From assembly GCA_038373865.1 (NCBI GenBank), contig JAXGGA010001629.1:1-64000 (forward strand): DNA of 64,000 nt, in the 5' to 3' direction. This DNA is from Uloborus plumipes (lineage: Eukaryota; Arthropoda; Arachnida; Araneae; Uloboridae). The stretch's first letter is position 1; each line of letters begins with the position of its first letter. This document shows, one piece after another, positions 42,601 to 56,782 of the stretch. The translations under genes and the position numbers were made by a program. The notes beneath the pieces are model-generated. The model did not search any database. It was not told the DNA's origin and saw nothing but the letters and a program-made list of their open reading frames with translations.

Positions 42601-45535
42601 AACTAACCAATCAGTTGGGCACAATCAGCATAAAGGTGGATTTTGCCCTGTGATTTTGCACGGCCCGCTAATCAGTTCCGAGAAAAGGCAGCTGCCACTG
42701 ACTTGGCCTCATACACCTGGCCCCGTGATAACAAGATATCATACCTACCAGGGAAAGGAAGAAAATATGACGAGTCCCGGACAGACGTGATCGGAATCCA
42801 TTGCCACTTCGTTTAAGGCCCCAAATAAGGGGAGTTGACTCATCCGACATTTTGGTTCCAAAAAGACACGTGTAGTTCCACTGGTATGTGTACAAAAACT
42901 GCATTGAAGAAAACTGGTGCTATATAGAAAAACTTCAGATGGCTGACCTAATTGAAGTTTAACTGTTCCAACTAATAAAGTTTAACTGTTCCACGAGGAT
43001 AGGTCATTCATTTAAATTGTAGGCAAGCAACAAGAATGAAAAGGGGTTTTTTTACTGGATATACTTCCTCATAAGCTAGTATTTAATTTGAGAATTCAGT
43101 TATCTTACTAGATTTACTCAATGTGGCGTATTTTGACGACAAAGCTACCATTGATTAAACTAACGAATTTCCAAACACTTTAAACGAGGTTGGAACCAAA
43201 GCCGCCTTGGAACCAAGATGTCGGATAAGTTGGCCTTGTCCTCTACTTCGTTAGGGAGAAAGAGAGAAAGAAAGTGCAGCTGACCCTCCTCTCCTTTTCA
43301 TCAACCCCCGATGATGGAGAAATTGGTGGTTGGAGGGGGGATGAATTTATGCAGATCAGCTAGCTCCTCTGGAGGAAGAAGGGCAAGCTTTGTGCTTGAT
43401 GTCCACGAAATGCGTTTGCATTTGATGGAATTATCTTCTGTCGTGTCGATTCAGGTTTGTTTTCTGTATGATTAAGTGAACTTCGTTTATCGATTCCCAT
43501 GCTTAATTTTTTCCCCCTTCAATTCGTTTATTTTATCTTTAATATTACTTTTTTATGTGAACACTAAAAATGCACGAAGATACCTCTTTTACAGTAGACT
43601 AACTCATTGAGCAGCATTGCACGAATACATTTAAATGAATACCCCACTTCTCAGACAATTAGAAAATTATTTATTCACAGGCGGAGGAGAAAAATATATC
43701 AGTCTCACTTTCGAAGCTCAAATTCACAATATATATATAATGGATGTATGTTTGTTCCTTGTACAAATCCACAGTTTTTGTCGGAGTTTCGTCAAACTTG
43801 GTACAGAGGTTTCTTGATGCGCTAGAATCCATATAGACGGGGTTTTAAAAATTTTAAAATATCCAAAAAGCTCAAAATTCAAATTATTTGTCTCAAAATG
43901 GTCATTTTCTTTCAATTCAGAATTTAGTATGGGGGTGGGTCCCCCCCACCCTTACTGCAGCATATAAACAATGATATTGGGAATACTTATGTTAAAACCA
44001 AGATCTAAGTGGTATTGAACTCACCCCTTCGCTGCTCCACTGACAAGCAGAATTAAAAAATTTTTCATGTGGTGTACTTTTTAACAACTGGTTGTTCCGG
44101 TGGTAAAAATTTCAAACCAACGTTTATCAGGGCTTATATGTCTGATGGATTATCGAGTTGGCTCTTGAGTAAGTCCGCGAAATACCTCAGTTATCGAGAA
44201 AAGACTAACATAATACATAAAATACAAAATGCTAATACATTTGCTGAAAATAATACTTACAGACCAAAGTGCGTAGTGTATGTTTTCAATTTTAGTCAGT
44301 TTAAAATAAAGAAAAAAAATTAAATCACGAATAGTGTTTTAAACCCATCGTAAAAGGTTTGTACGCAAACGTACGTACAAACAAAAAGTACTTACATACA
44401 AATTAACGCATGTACAAAGGAAACTTAAACTACAGTTAATGGTCTCGCTTTTAAAATTGAAAGTTTATGAAACAATGAAAAATAAGAGAGAGGAGAGCTT
44501 CAATAATATTGGATTAAAAGAAAAAGAAAAAAACATGTTCAGTAATAAATCTTATGTATGAGAAAAGTCTTTCTGTTGATAGGACGATCTCAAAAGTGCC
44601 GATGTTAGGTGCCACAAGAGGATATAAAAAGTTCCAGGGAAGAGGAGAATGGGGAATAATTTTTTACGGGACATTAACCGTAAGAAACGAACCAGGAAGC
44701 CATTTCTTTCTATTTTGGAAAATGAGCAAAAATGAAAGAAAACATAAATAAAAGCTTATGGGGAGCTTTCTGAGAGTTTTGTCAAAAGATGGCGTAAAAG
44801 CTGTTGGTCTGTACTTTATTTGAGAGCCCCGTCCTTTTTTTTTAAAAAATGATAAATATTAAATTGTTTTAAAAACGCAAATATATTTGCAATTATTAAC
44901 TTCGAAAGCCCCCCACCCCTCGTGAAATATTATTTAATTATTCAATAATCCATAAAAAAAAGTATTTATTTACAAAAATTAGTTCCGAATAAAAAATTCG
45001 TAATTACAATACATTTAATCAATAGAAAAGTCTATAAACGAAAATATTAAAAACAGTTGCTCCTTTGTTTTTCCGACAAATAAAAACAATATTTGTACTT
45101 CCCTTTTTGGTGTTTAAAATTAAACTGAAATTTATTGAAGACCTATAGCATAATGTACATTGTACAGCATAAAAATGAATTTCCATGCAGAAAATTAAAT
45201 AATATTTTGTAACTAGTTACATTTGTCACAATTTAGTAGAGATGGTACAACATGACGAGATCCGTTTCTATTCAGTTTTTAACACGAACAAGTTTTAAAG
45301 TATATTCACATTAATTTTGAACATCCAATATTCTTTCGGACTTTTCTAAACCATCAATAAAATGTGATAGAAAAATTGCTTACTTTGCACCCAAACTCGC
45401 TTTTTTAATATTTTCTTGAAGAGTTTCTTTTTTTTGCAACATGATGATTTTACTTTTTAATTTTGTTATTATCTTTGAAAAGATAAATAAATAAACCATT
45501 CCAGAAAATGTTTTCTGAATTGTTACCCAATAAAG
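42601..45535. other. No gene recognised
   Basis: Two GC-richer patches (42650-42860, 43190-43480) carry the CGACATTTTGGTTCC motif in opposite orientations (about 42846 and 43208). A GTACGCAAACGTACGTAC-type palindrome lies near 44365. No frame shows family resemblance. Confidence 0.4.
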
Positions 45536-45896
45536 TAGATGTTTTTACAGTTTAAAATAGCTAATTTTATAGTAACAAACTGTAAAATTTTCTAATTTTG
45601 CAGTAAGATACTGTAAAATCACTAATTTTACAGTTTATTACAGTGCATTTTACAGTTTTAAACTTGAACCTCTGCAGCCAGTATTACATTGTTGTTTTTA
45701 CAGTATATTTCAGCTAATTGTGTTGTAATAAACCGCAAAATTGTGGTAATAAGCCGTAAAATTGCTGCTTTATAGTAATTAACTGTAATATTACTCATTT
45801 TACAGTTTATTACTGTTCGTTTTACAGTTTTAAACTGGAACATCTGCTGCCAGTATTATACTGTACAAACAACACTTTTTTTCTTTTTGCGGTCTA
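45536..45896. mobile_element. ACAGT-type MITE, copy 6, left end lost
   Basis: Contains GTTTTTACAGTTTAAAATAG near the left, CCTCTGCAGCCAGTATTACA in the middle and CTGCTGCCAGTATTATACTG near the right. The left terminus is eroded (AATAAAGTAGATG), and the right is weak (TTTTTGCGGTCTATA). Confidence 0.65.
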
Positions 45897-48282
45897 TAGA
45901 TGATTTATCACTGCACCAAGATTCAAGTTTTGTTTAATCGCTTCACGCTAAATTGCCTTAAATGTTGTGTGTTTAAGCGTCCATAAATGTGTTTAGCATT
46001 TTCATTAAAACGATTTCATGCCATGGCCGCAGAATATTTCGGTTTAATAAATACCTGCGGCAAGATAGAAAATTCTTTTACCCGGTGCACGTAATGAGGC
46101 AATTTATTTGTCTATTTTCCTCATGGGATCTCGGAATACATGTAATTTGGTGACGTCACTCCTCGTGGTGGGGAACAAAGAAGCACATAAAAATAATAAG
46201 TTTAGGAGATGAAAGGAAGGGGGAAAGAAAAAAGAAAAAGAAAAATCCATCCTGAGCTTGATTCAAAAGGCGGTCGCAGACAGTTACAAATAAAAGACAT
46301 CCCTTTGATAGTTTTGTATTTTACCCGGTGGATAATGATATCTCCGTCGATATGAAAACCTGCAATTGTTGGACTGTTCAAATTATTTCGTGTCTGAAGG
46401 GGGAAAATAAGAGGTTCGAACATTTATTACTCGAGTTCGAACATTCTGTCTCGTTCCTTTCAGTCTAACCATTTTGCTCTGGAAATGGAACTATGATTAA
46501 AGTGGACACCTGCTGCAATTATCAAATTGTTTTCATTGACGGCCGTCAAGAGGGCTTTCGGAGCCGCGCTTGTGAATCATTAAAATGTATCAGTTTGGAC
46601 TCTTTGCAAACGATTTGAGCGCGGCTTCCTTCCGGTGCTGCCCGGGGAAGTTCATGAAGTGTTGAGTTAATTCTTTTGCTCGATACATTGTTGTGAGTTT
46701 TATATTTGTATAAATTGGGACTTTTTCCCAGGATTTTTAAACTTTGATTGTATATTTTTATGAATTTGAATTTTGGCTACCATTATGTATCTTGATATGA
46801 AGTAATTTCTATGTAGGAAAAGTTTTTGCATCAGAATAGATGAATGAATAAAATAAATAAATAAATAAATAATAAAAAAATAAATAAATATAGATATGAA
46901 AATAAATAGATAAATAACATAATTTGTATACGTGTGAAGTAACAAATCACTCTTTAAGTAAATACTGCCTATTTTATTTTTATTCTATTTTTTACTTTTA
47001 TTTTTTTGAAATAATAATAATAATAATAATAATAAACGGTTGTTAAGTCATATTAAGATGTATAATGTTCACTTAACAAATAAAAACAAATGAAAAGCTT
47101 TTCGTTCATAATTTTTATTGATATACATAAATTGTCACGGCTTTTATGAGCCTTTTATAATTTTAATTTTTAACAAGGAAAGGTTATGTTTATGATAAAT
47201 TTTGAAGAATGTGTTCATTTTTAATGCGCTAAACAAAATTGAGAGAAAAATCGGGAAAAAGAAAATAAACCTTTTTCAAAATTAGAATTCAGCCAATAAA
47301 CGAGATGTATTAGTTTGCCATAAGGGCGTGAGCCATAAAGGCGAATGATTAAAGAGGAAAGTGATGGAAAATGCCTATATTTTAAGGAAAATAAATTAAA
47401 TCTTTCACATTTTAATGAAAATTCAGCGCATAAGTGAAATATTTATCTTTAGAGTGACGCATAACATAAACGAATGATACTAACATTATTTTGCTATGGA
47501 ATGAGCTGGGACCAGTAAAAATCGTCGTATAAGTGAAAAAGACGTAAATGTGGCGGTGTATAAGTGAGAGTTCACTGTATTTTTGTTCTGTTATCAAACA
47601 AATGGTGCTTCTGATTTTTTTTTTTTTTAATTTTGAGGTACTTTTGAGACTTTGGGCATCTTTTGCCAGAAAGTCGTCACTGCATAAAATTTACTTGATA
47701 AATTCAAAACGTGGCAAACAAATAATTTTTCAAATGGCACTTTTCAATAAAGATTGCGATTCAAAAAAAAGAAAAAGAATTTCGCTTCGGACAAGGTTGA
47801 AATGTATCATGCTTTTTAAAAATTTCAACACGAAGAAATATAATTCATGCGTAATGTATGCACGAATTTTCATTTGAAACAAAACCAATCCTTGTACGAC
47901 ACAATAATAGATCACTGAAAAATTTAAATTCACGAAAAAGAAAAAAAAAAACACGAATCCCATCCATCCTCACTGCCTGAAAGAAGAATCAGAATGGTAA
48001 CGACCGAGTCAAACTCAATGGCACACATGGCAGCGCTTCGGTACACATGTCTCTGGTGAAGAATTTATGGGCATTGTTTCATAACGCTTGTCATATAAAC
48101 TATTATGTCCTGTCTGGGCCAATGACAGATGAAAGCGACTCATGCAGCCGCATAAGCAAACAGCACGTGGATTTAACTCGTGACAGAATCTGAGTCAATA
48201 TCCTTCCTGATTGGTCAGCAAGATTTGTGGATGCTCCAATAGGTATACGCATAAACATTACGAGTGAGATGGTGAAACACTA
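45897..48282. other. No gene recognised; microsatellites and a possible pogo-like end
   Basis: (AAAT)n lies at 46848-46890 and (AAT)n at 47009-47034. TATAAGTGAGAGTTCACTGTA at 47558-47578 resembles the end of TA-target elements; no partner end was found. 46530-46650 is a GC-richer patch without a frame. Confidence 0.4.
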
Positions 48283-50676
48283 CACTGCAAAATATGAACT
48301 GTTGTTTTTACAGAATAATGCAGCTAATTTTATAGCAATAAACAGTAAAATTGCTACTTTTACAGTACTAAACTGTAAAATCGGTAATTTTACAGTAATA
48401 AACGGTAAAATAGCTAATTCATCAGTTTATTAGTGTTCATTTTACAGTTTTAAACAGGAACCTCTGCTGCCAGTATTATACTGTTGTTAGCCTACTTTCC
48501 CATTGAAAATAAAAGAAAGACGAAAAAAGTATTAAAATTGGCTTAATGCATCTAAAAAATATCGCCAAGTCCAAAAAATATCGCCCAGATAAAAAAAATA
48601 TCGCCAAGTCCAAAAAATATCGCCAAGTTAAAAAAATAAAAAGGTAAAATGAATATCGAAAAATTAAAAATTTGAAAGTAGCGTATTGAGATGGGGAATT
48701 TGTGTGTCGGTCTGTCGGTCTGTCGGTCGGTCTGTCTGTCTGTCCCCCCCTAATAACTTTTGAATGAATATTCCGATTTGGACAAACTTTTTTTTGTTGG
48801 AAAGATCTCGGCGAGTACAGCTCATTCCCATATTTGATTTTTTGATTTGAACAATTTTTGGTTCAACTTTGAGCCGTTCAAACAACCTGTCCCGCGACGC
48901 TAACTTTTTAGTTAACAGTCCGATTTGAACAAACTTTTTTTTGTTCGAAAGATCTTTTCAAGGATACTTCATTCCTGTATCTACATTTTCGATTTGAACA
49001 ATTTTTCGTTCAACATTGAACCGTTCAAGCAACCTTTCCCCCCTAATAACTTTTGAATGAACATTCCGATTTGAACAAACTTTTTTTTGTTGGATAGATC
49101 TCGGCGATTACAACTCATTCCCATATTTGATTTTTCGATTTGAACAATTTTGGTTCAACATTGAACCGTTCAAGCAACCTTTCCCCCCCTAATAACTTTT
49201 GAATGAACATTCCGATTTGAACAAACTTTTTTTTGTTGGAAAGATTTCGGCGAGTACAACTCATTCCCATATTTGATTTTTCGATTTGAACAATTTTTGG
49301 TTCAACTTTGAACCGTTCAAACAACCTGTCCCGCGATGCTAACTTTTGAGTGAACAGTCCGATTTCAACAAACTTTTTTTTGTTCGAAAGATCTTATCAA
49401 GGATACTTCATTCCCGTATTTACATTTCCGATTTGAACAATTTTTCGTTCAACATTGAACCGCTCAAGCAAGCTGTCACCCCTAATAATTTTTGAGTGAA
49501 CAGTCCGATTTAAATAAACTTTTTTTTTTGTTCGAAAGATCTTATCAAGGATACTTCATTACAGTATTTAAATTTTCAATTTGAACATTTTTTTGTTCAA
49601 CATTGAACCGTTCAAGCAACCTTTCCCCACCTAATAACTTCTGAGTGAACCATCCGAATGGAATAAACTTTTTTTTGTTTGAAAGATCTCGGAGTGGTTC
49701 ATTCCCTTATTTCGCTTTTTGGTTTGAACCATTTTTCGTTCAATATTGAACCGTTCAGAAAAAAATTTAACATTAGCGCCTACGGGGAATTTAAGTTGAA
49801 TGTTGATCCTGGAACTTAAAGTCGGATTTCCTTCAAACTAACTTTGTAAAAAAAATGGTTTTGATAAATAATGTTTGTAAAGTTCTTTTCTGAATAATCT
49901 TCTGTGAGGACTCTGATTCCGACTCCGACTCCACAAACATGGCGGAAATGCAGGCTCAGAAAAAAATGACTGACTGTGCAGACGATTTTTTGTTTATTTA
50001 TTCATTTGTGTTATTTTATTTATTACTATTATTTTTTTTGGCAGACGATTTTTTTTTGTAACAAAAGTGTTTCATTCACGAGGGCATTTTATTCTTTATT
50101 TATATTTAACAACTGGCAACGGTTTAAAAGTGAAAATCGAGACATTTTATCGACGGACGAGTTTTTTTTCCTTTCTTTGATAAAATGTGTTTTGATGTAC
50201 TTTGTACTTTTATTTATTTTTTTTTGGAAACGATTGAGGAATTTTTCTACGGAAGAACTGTAACAGTTACATTCTTTGAAAGGTGCGACAAAACTTCATT
50301 TATTCATTTATTTACTTTTATGCCTCTATTTCATCTGATGAGAGGGGTATATTTTGCTTTTAGAAATCAGCTTTAAGTGCTAAAAAGGTATGTTTGACAT
50401 AATGTTTACTCTCAGATGATCAAGAGAATAATGATCAGATGCTAGAATGCTGGTGTCGATGTACGGGAAAGTAGGCTCGTTTAGTTCTTGACAGAACTTC
50501 TTGTTTTTACTTTATAATACAGCTGAACTTTACGGCAATAAACTCTTAAGTTTCTAACTTTATAGTAAGAAACTGTAAAATTGCTAGTTTTACAGTTTAT
50601 TACTGTATTTCACAGTTTTAAATTGGAACCTCGGCTACCAGAATTATATTGTAAAAACAGTTCATTTTTTGCTGTG
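48283..50676. mobile_element. ACAGT-type TA MITE, copy 7, split by the 2-kb repeat
   Basis: The left half (48283-48488) starts CACTGCAAAATATG after TA. The right half (50506-50676) resumes with TTTTTACTTTATAATACAGC and ends TTTTTTGCTGTG before TA. Without the insertion it is about 375 bp, the normal size. The MITE therefore predates the 2-kb element's arrival. Confidence 0.8.
48489..50505. repeat. 2-kb dispersed repeat, copy B, nested in a MITE
   Basis: Collinear with 16159-18176 and nearly identical, including the ~147-bp tandem units (starts near 48750, 48900, 49045, 49190, 49340, 49485, 49633). The word TTGTT precedes the left junction and follows CTTC at the right, which may be a 5-bp duplication. 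The same TTGTT follows copy A, so the exact end is ambiguous. Confidence 0.8.
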
Positions 50677-53600
50677 TAGGCCAAAAGCAAAATGGTGACA
50701 TCGTGGCGGGAAGTTTATGTGTTTCTAAGTAAAAAATTAAATTTTTCACAGATGGAATTTTCTTGCTTGAGTCAGAGAAATATTTTTCGATTTCGTTTTC
50801 AACCCCATAGCTCTCAACTTTTCTAACCCACGTACTATCTATGTGTATCATTGTCTAAGCGTGCCACCAACGAAAGAAACGTTCCTTACATGGTGAAAGT
50901 TCAAACGGTAACTTAAACTTTAAATAGGTGAGGGTGATTTAAATTGAAAACAGGGAATTTTATTTTCTTTGAAGTTTTATTTTTTGAAAGAACAAATTTA
51001 TCATACCCAAATTTTTCCAGTTTTGAAGAAATAATTAGTGAGAACGCTGTTTTTCAAATAGAAATTTCATCAATATTTGGCTCCAGCTTGGTCAGACACA
51101 GACACATATACTCTTCAAGTACGCTCAATTTTTTCGGAGGTAAGTCGACTTAAATAGCAGAAGTTACTTTGCAGCAACGCCCGCAAGTTCTTTGTGTTCT
51201 TTTTCAACAGCAGCTCAGAAATTATTTAACAGAAAGTACTGCAATACTTTTGCTCCAATGTAGGATTACACGATACTCGTAGTGCCAAAAAATTCTAGCA
51301 TTATCAATTATAAGCTTTCATACCTCTTGAAAGTAAGCTCCATACTCTTTACAGTTTTGAGTACCACCCCAAGGGGTATATCACCAGTTGAGAATCACTA
51401 ACTGAGGTATGACCTGACTAACTGCATCCAATTGATAAGAGTAAAATTAAATACTTGCTCAAAACCATTCCCATATATCAATTTCTATATCATGAGTGAG
51501 TAAAGAGACACGAACAAATGTTGTGTAGTATCGGAAGACACGAAAAAATTGTAAGCGCCAGAGAAATTATTTCTAAAGTTTGTGGGAAAATTCATTGAAG
51601 GCTTCTAAAAGATTCTTGTTCTGAAAGAACTTGTCGCCAAGGTATTTGCCTTGATACCCAGACAGGGATAGCACCCCTATGAAATGTCACGGGAGGTAAC
51701 TGTAACCTCCTAAAAATGTTCACTGAAAAAAAAAAAAAAAAACTTTGCTGACGATTCGGAAAAGTTAAGAGACAATATCGCAACATTGAAACCCGCTTCG
51801 CTTTTTAAAATGTGAAGGTTTATATATTATTGTTCTGTAAAATTCGAAGTTCGTTGTGAAAAACTGAGAATTAATCCCCCTGAGAATTAAAAGTTTTAGT
51901 ACCGGGCCTTACTGCACCCAGGATTTTTTGTACCCTGTAGATAGTTAATCGATGCCCATCGTCTAGAAAGTGCCTACGGACACTCGTTCATTTTTTTTCT
52001 CCTCCAAACGCTGCAGTCATAATTTAAAAGGCGCTAAATCCAAATTTTGCTGCAATTCATTTTTAGGGATTTTTTTTTGTTGTTGTTTGTTTCAAAATAT
52101 AGTAAGAAACCTAAAATTTTGTTCCAGATTTCTACTTATGAACTAAAACATTTTTAACATGTAACGTCATTTATTAAAGTTAAAAGTTTGTCTTCTAGTT
52201 TTTTCCAACATTTTTTCCCTGGGCGATTGCTTTCTTTCTTTTGAGGGCAGAATAGTTAAAAATATAACTTAACACAGAATTTCCCTATATAATGTCTTTC
52301 AACACATCATATAATTTGAAGTTTCACTCTCTCCTGATAGAAAGATGAAAGCAAAACAAATAGAAAATAAAGAAAGCATTTGCGGAGTTTATTTTCTGCT
52401 TGAACAAGACTATCAACAAACATTCTGACATTGAAACGGAAAGAAGAAACTACACCACAAGAGAAAAAGAAGTCAAGACTGAATTTAAAAAATTACGAAA
52501 TGCAATCTAAGTATCAAAACAAGATGAGAAAAAGTGTTGTAAAATAAAAGTTTAAAGCAATCGCGGGCAATAGAAGAGAATCCAATACCTCCAGGGATTA
52601 ATCTTCTCCCAAAATAACTCGAATTTATCTATAAGAGGATACTTAAAAAAAGTAAATAAACAAAAGTTGAAAGATATCGTTCTTTCTTTTAGTCAGAGGC
52701 TGTATTGCTAGAGTAAAAGTTGGGCGTAAGACATTTAAATGGAGGTATTCTCTTGACAAAGTGTTTTCCGTGTTTGGATGATGTTTGCGAACCTTTGGGA
52801 AATAATACCTCTCGGTCGAACAATTTCGAATTGAACTGATGCGAAAGAAAATAAAAACACAATTAAACAAAACATTTAAATTCGTTGTTTAAACTCCAAT
52901 GATTGGGGGATGTAGGCAAACTTAAATGTTTTTCAAAGTTTTACGTCTTTGTGTTCAAAACAAACTTTGCTGCAATAATATAAGCAATTAAGATTTGAAA
53001 TTTTGAATTTCTGTGTTTATTGGACAAAGGAAAAGTTACGTATGCATAAAGAATAAAAGTAGATGGAAAATTTATAAACTAGAAATTTTGGGTGAGATTA
53101 CAGCTTCTTATCCGAAAAGTCAGTTATTTTTCGCATTCAAAAGAGTGATGTGTAACGTCGAAACAGGTGTATCCAGTATTTTTCTGTATGCATTACAATA
53201 TCGTAAAAACTTAGTACGAAAACTTTGAGATTAGGAGGAAAGCGCACATTTAAATTATAATAAACGTACTATTACTTTTTTCTGCATTTGATTGCAACAT
53301 TGAATTTTCTGAAAATAATACGTAAAGTATTAAGCTATAATATTTTGGATTTACTGAATTCAGTAAAGAAGACGGAAAGAAGGATAGCTGAGCATGCATA
53401 ATCAATGAAAGTGCATAAATATTGACTGAGCAAGGAAACTTCACTGGGACTGCAGCCGAATGCTCAAAACGTTTTCACACTGAAAAGAGGTTCTTGTAAC
53501 TTTACAGCCAATGCAAGAATATATATAACTAGGATTTTTGTGAAAAGACCCCTTGAAATTTTTTTACAGAAATAAAATTTATTTTGGAGGAGTAAAATTC

Positions 53601-54590
53601 ACAAAAAACAGTGAAGACTAAAAGAGTAGCTCTATAAAAAGAAGAGGAGGAAAGAACTAATCACTTTCTGAGGTTGAAGTGGAGGAGGAAACAGAAAGAG
53701 AAGAGTTGTGTAATACACATTTCGTCTTTATGTTTATTATTATGCATAGTGCATACTTTTTTTTACATTTAGAATGTTTTACATTTGATGTTTAAGATAC
53801 TAGCAAAAAATTCCACTGTCATGTTTTAAAACATCGAAAAAATGTTACTTTTATTTGTTTATTTAGTTATTCCTTTTTTTCACCACTATCAACAATGCTA
53901 AATTTTGCTTGAAACTTAAAGCTAGAAAATACTCTTGATTTGTTTTCAAATTTCAGTGTATGAAATCAGCAAGAGCCGGAGTTAAATATTTGTTATTACG
54001 TTAATTATTTTCTTTTCTTTTGCCTTTTGAGCTATAACAAGACATGTTAGTTGAGAATTACTTATTGACCTTTTCTTTCTTTTAAACAACGCTTATTTTA
54101 CTCACAGAAAAAGAAAGCATGCTCCATAGCTTTGACATTTTAGTAGAAGTTTTGAAAATTTCATTCCTAGATAAATTTGCAAAAAGTCATAGGTTGTTTC
54201 ATAAACATTAACTTGAAAAGCAACAATCACATGATAGACAGAAATACGCCCATTGGGGGGAAGTTCCCCTTAAAGGAGCTTGCTTTAAGGGTGTATATAA
54301 GAGGTTGGCCCAGAGTGCCCGAGCCCCTCCCAAAATCAAGGAAAATTGTCCCGAAATAATTTTCAAATTTGTTTTCAAAAAGGAAAGGTCCCGAATTTCT
54401 CCCCCTTTACACCAACAAAGATAATCTAAAATTGCAGTTAAGAGCAACATCTATTTTAAAACATTTCCAGTAGAGGGTTCCCGAACCACCCCCTTTACCT
54501 AACAAAAGTCTGAAATAAGCTTGGCTATGCTTTATTACTGCGGCCCCCTCAAAAATTCAAACATATATACGTCACTGACTTGTTTCGAAA
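50677..54590. other. No gene recognised
   Basis: AT-rich; one GGGAGGTAACTGTAACCTCC palindrome at 51690-51709 recalls motifs at 11759 and 20201. No supported frame, RNA gene or element end. Confidence 0.4.
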
Positions 54591-54730
54591 CTGCCCTTCT
54601 CTTATGCATACATCTGTATTTATCTAAGGGAACTAAATTATACGCTGTGTGCATTTTTCACTGCCCTTCTCTTATGCATACATCTGTATTTATCTAAGGG
54701 AACTAAATTGTACGCTGTGCGCATTTTTCA
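54591..54730 (+). repeat. Recent 70-bp tandem duplication
   Basis: 54591-54660 and 54661-54730 both begin CTGCCCTTCTCTTATGCATA and end GCATTTTTCA. I count two differences (AATTATACG versus AATTGTACG; GTGTGC versus GTGCGC). Confidence 0.9.
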
Positions 54731-56782
54731 AGCCATTTTTAATAGCCATTTCAACATTTTAAAATCCAAGCAGCATACCCCAGCCAACTCCTAACCATTC
54801 AACTAATTCAAAAGAAAACTGTAAAATCTCTTGAAGCCTTTTAAAAACTTTCTCTTTTTCCCCATTTTACCGCTTTTTCAACAACACCTCTGACGAGGTC
54901 GTAAAAAAAAAGCGCGCCAAATGGCAGTCGTAATCAGAAACCACAATTCCCCCATTCAGAACAAACTTTCCAACAGTCACATTACATGCACACACACATG
55001 CTCTAATCAGCCAAAAAGCCAGTAAAAATAAATTAGTATCTGTAACAGGCAACGAAACTTGTAAAGCCAACACCATCCACAGTTCAGTCAAAACTCAATT
55101 ATCTCCGCGCTAATGGGATTGCTGGCCGTGTTTCTAAGTTCCCATTCTGGTAATAGGGCTTGCGCAATAAAAGGTATTTGTGATGAGGAAGCATCCTAAT
55201 GGGGGTTTAAAGTTTCCTCCCGGGGGCTCCCGTTATGTTTTTTTTTCCCTTAATTTTCATTACTCTTGCTTAATTTTAGCAATAATTTTCAATGATCAGA
55301 GTGAAATGGTTTAACTTGAAAAAAAAAAAAAAAAAGATCCGTACCTTGGAAAATGTACGGGGGAAAGTGAGTAGAAAAACTGCTTAGCAATTAGGCTAAT
55401 TAGACCCATACCTTGGGGTACATTTTTCAAAAAAATATCACTCCATGTAGGAAACGGAGTCCTTGATATTATTGATTCAGAAAAAAATTAAAGAAAAGCT
55501 GGTTAGTAGTTGATTGTTTTAGCAATTTATACTTTTTGTAAAGCACAGAGCTATGGTTGATTTTCAATATTATGTTAAATATTAGAAGTTCATAAAGTCT
55601 ATGAAATATGGAATCCATAAAAGATGTGTTCTAGATGGTTTTGTATTTATTTACGGGGATAAGAAGCATAGAAACGTGAGGAGCTAAGAAGCAACCCCCA
55701 AAATCTTTGGTTTTAAGCCATATTGGGACTCTAAATGCTTTAATATGATAATATATCTAACTGTAATGACTGGGATTAAAGCTCACCAGGGCAAATTTAA
55801 GACATTGTGGATAATAGAGCACGTTACATTCCCCCCCCCCCTGTTTCAGAACGTCATCTTAAGTCACATTTTACCTTCTAATAACCTGAATTTGGAATAT
55901 TTTTCTTCTTGTTTCTTAACAAAATATGGCGATTCTCGTCAATTCGAATGCGCTTAAAACGAATTATTACTGAGACAAACTATATATGTGATCCCCGTCC
56001 TATTGCTAGTAGCTGTTGATCGCTGTAATATTTGATTTTCAAGGTCCCTTTGAATTTGTTTCCAATGTAGGTGCTTCCAACGAGGTTCCAATGTATCAAC
56101 ATTGGTTTAAAATTTTAAATCTTTCAAACTACTTACGTAACAACTGCTGATACTTCCTTACGCACAGTTAGATGGAAAATCATTTTTTTAAAAAATGTGA
56201 TTAATTGATGATATTTACTAAAATTGACCAACGTATAACAAAAAGGAAGAAAAAAACACTTCTCAAACAAAATTTCTACTATTTTTGTGAGAATGACTCA
56301 AATAGAAGCAAAAATTTAAAAAAAAAACTGATATCACTTCATTGTACTTCTAACATTTATCAAGGAGAAACTTTGCCTTATAAACTTATTCTTCCCGTTC
56401 CTGTATTTCCTTTCATATGAATCAGAAAATCAAAAGGAGAAAAAAAAAAACCATCCAATCCCCTGACGTAAAAAAACTCAGAAAAGCATGAAATTGCTGC
56501 GCGCATCTTGTGCAGCAAAACGAAATCTCCCGGAAACAGATTTTTGTCTGAGCGAAACACGTTTATGACCATAAAGAGAATAAAGAGGATGACGAATAAA
56601 AACGGGAGAAAAGAAATCCTGAATAAAACAGAATCTTTAAAACCAGAGATCAGCTTCATCTCCAGGCTTTAGGTGGGTGCTATTTATTCCGAAAACTGCG
56701 TCGTTTTCTGCTGACCTCCTTCCGCGGAGGGGGTATATAAAAAAGAGGGAAAATCCTGGAAGTTTTTCTTTATTCTGCCAAA
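54731..56782. other. No gene recognised
   Basis: AT-rich with a C run near 55832 and poly-A near 55319. The interval 54870-55110 is somewhat more balanced in composition, but I cannot support a frame. Confidence 0.4.

Noticed and set aside
42668..42904. Possible exon in a GC-richer patch
   Set aside because: No splice-site pair or motif that I could defend. The region shares only the CATTTTGGTTCC motif with other sites.
25996..50676. CRISPR-like spaced repeats (ACAGT words)
   Set aside because: The repeats are self-complementary and irregularly spaced within TA-flanked elements of an animal genome. This is a MITE family, not a CRISPR array.
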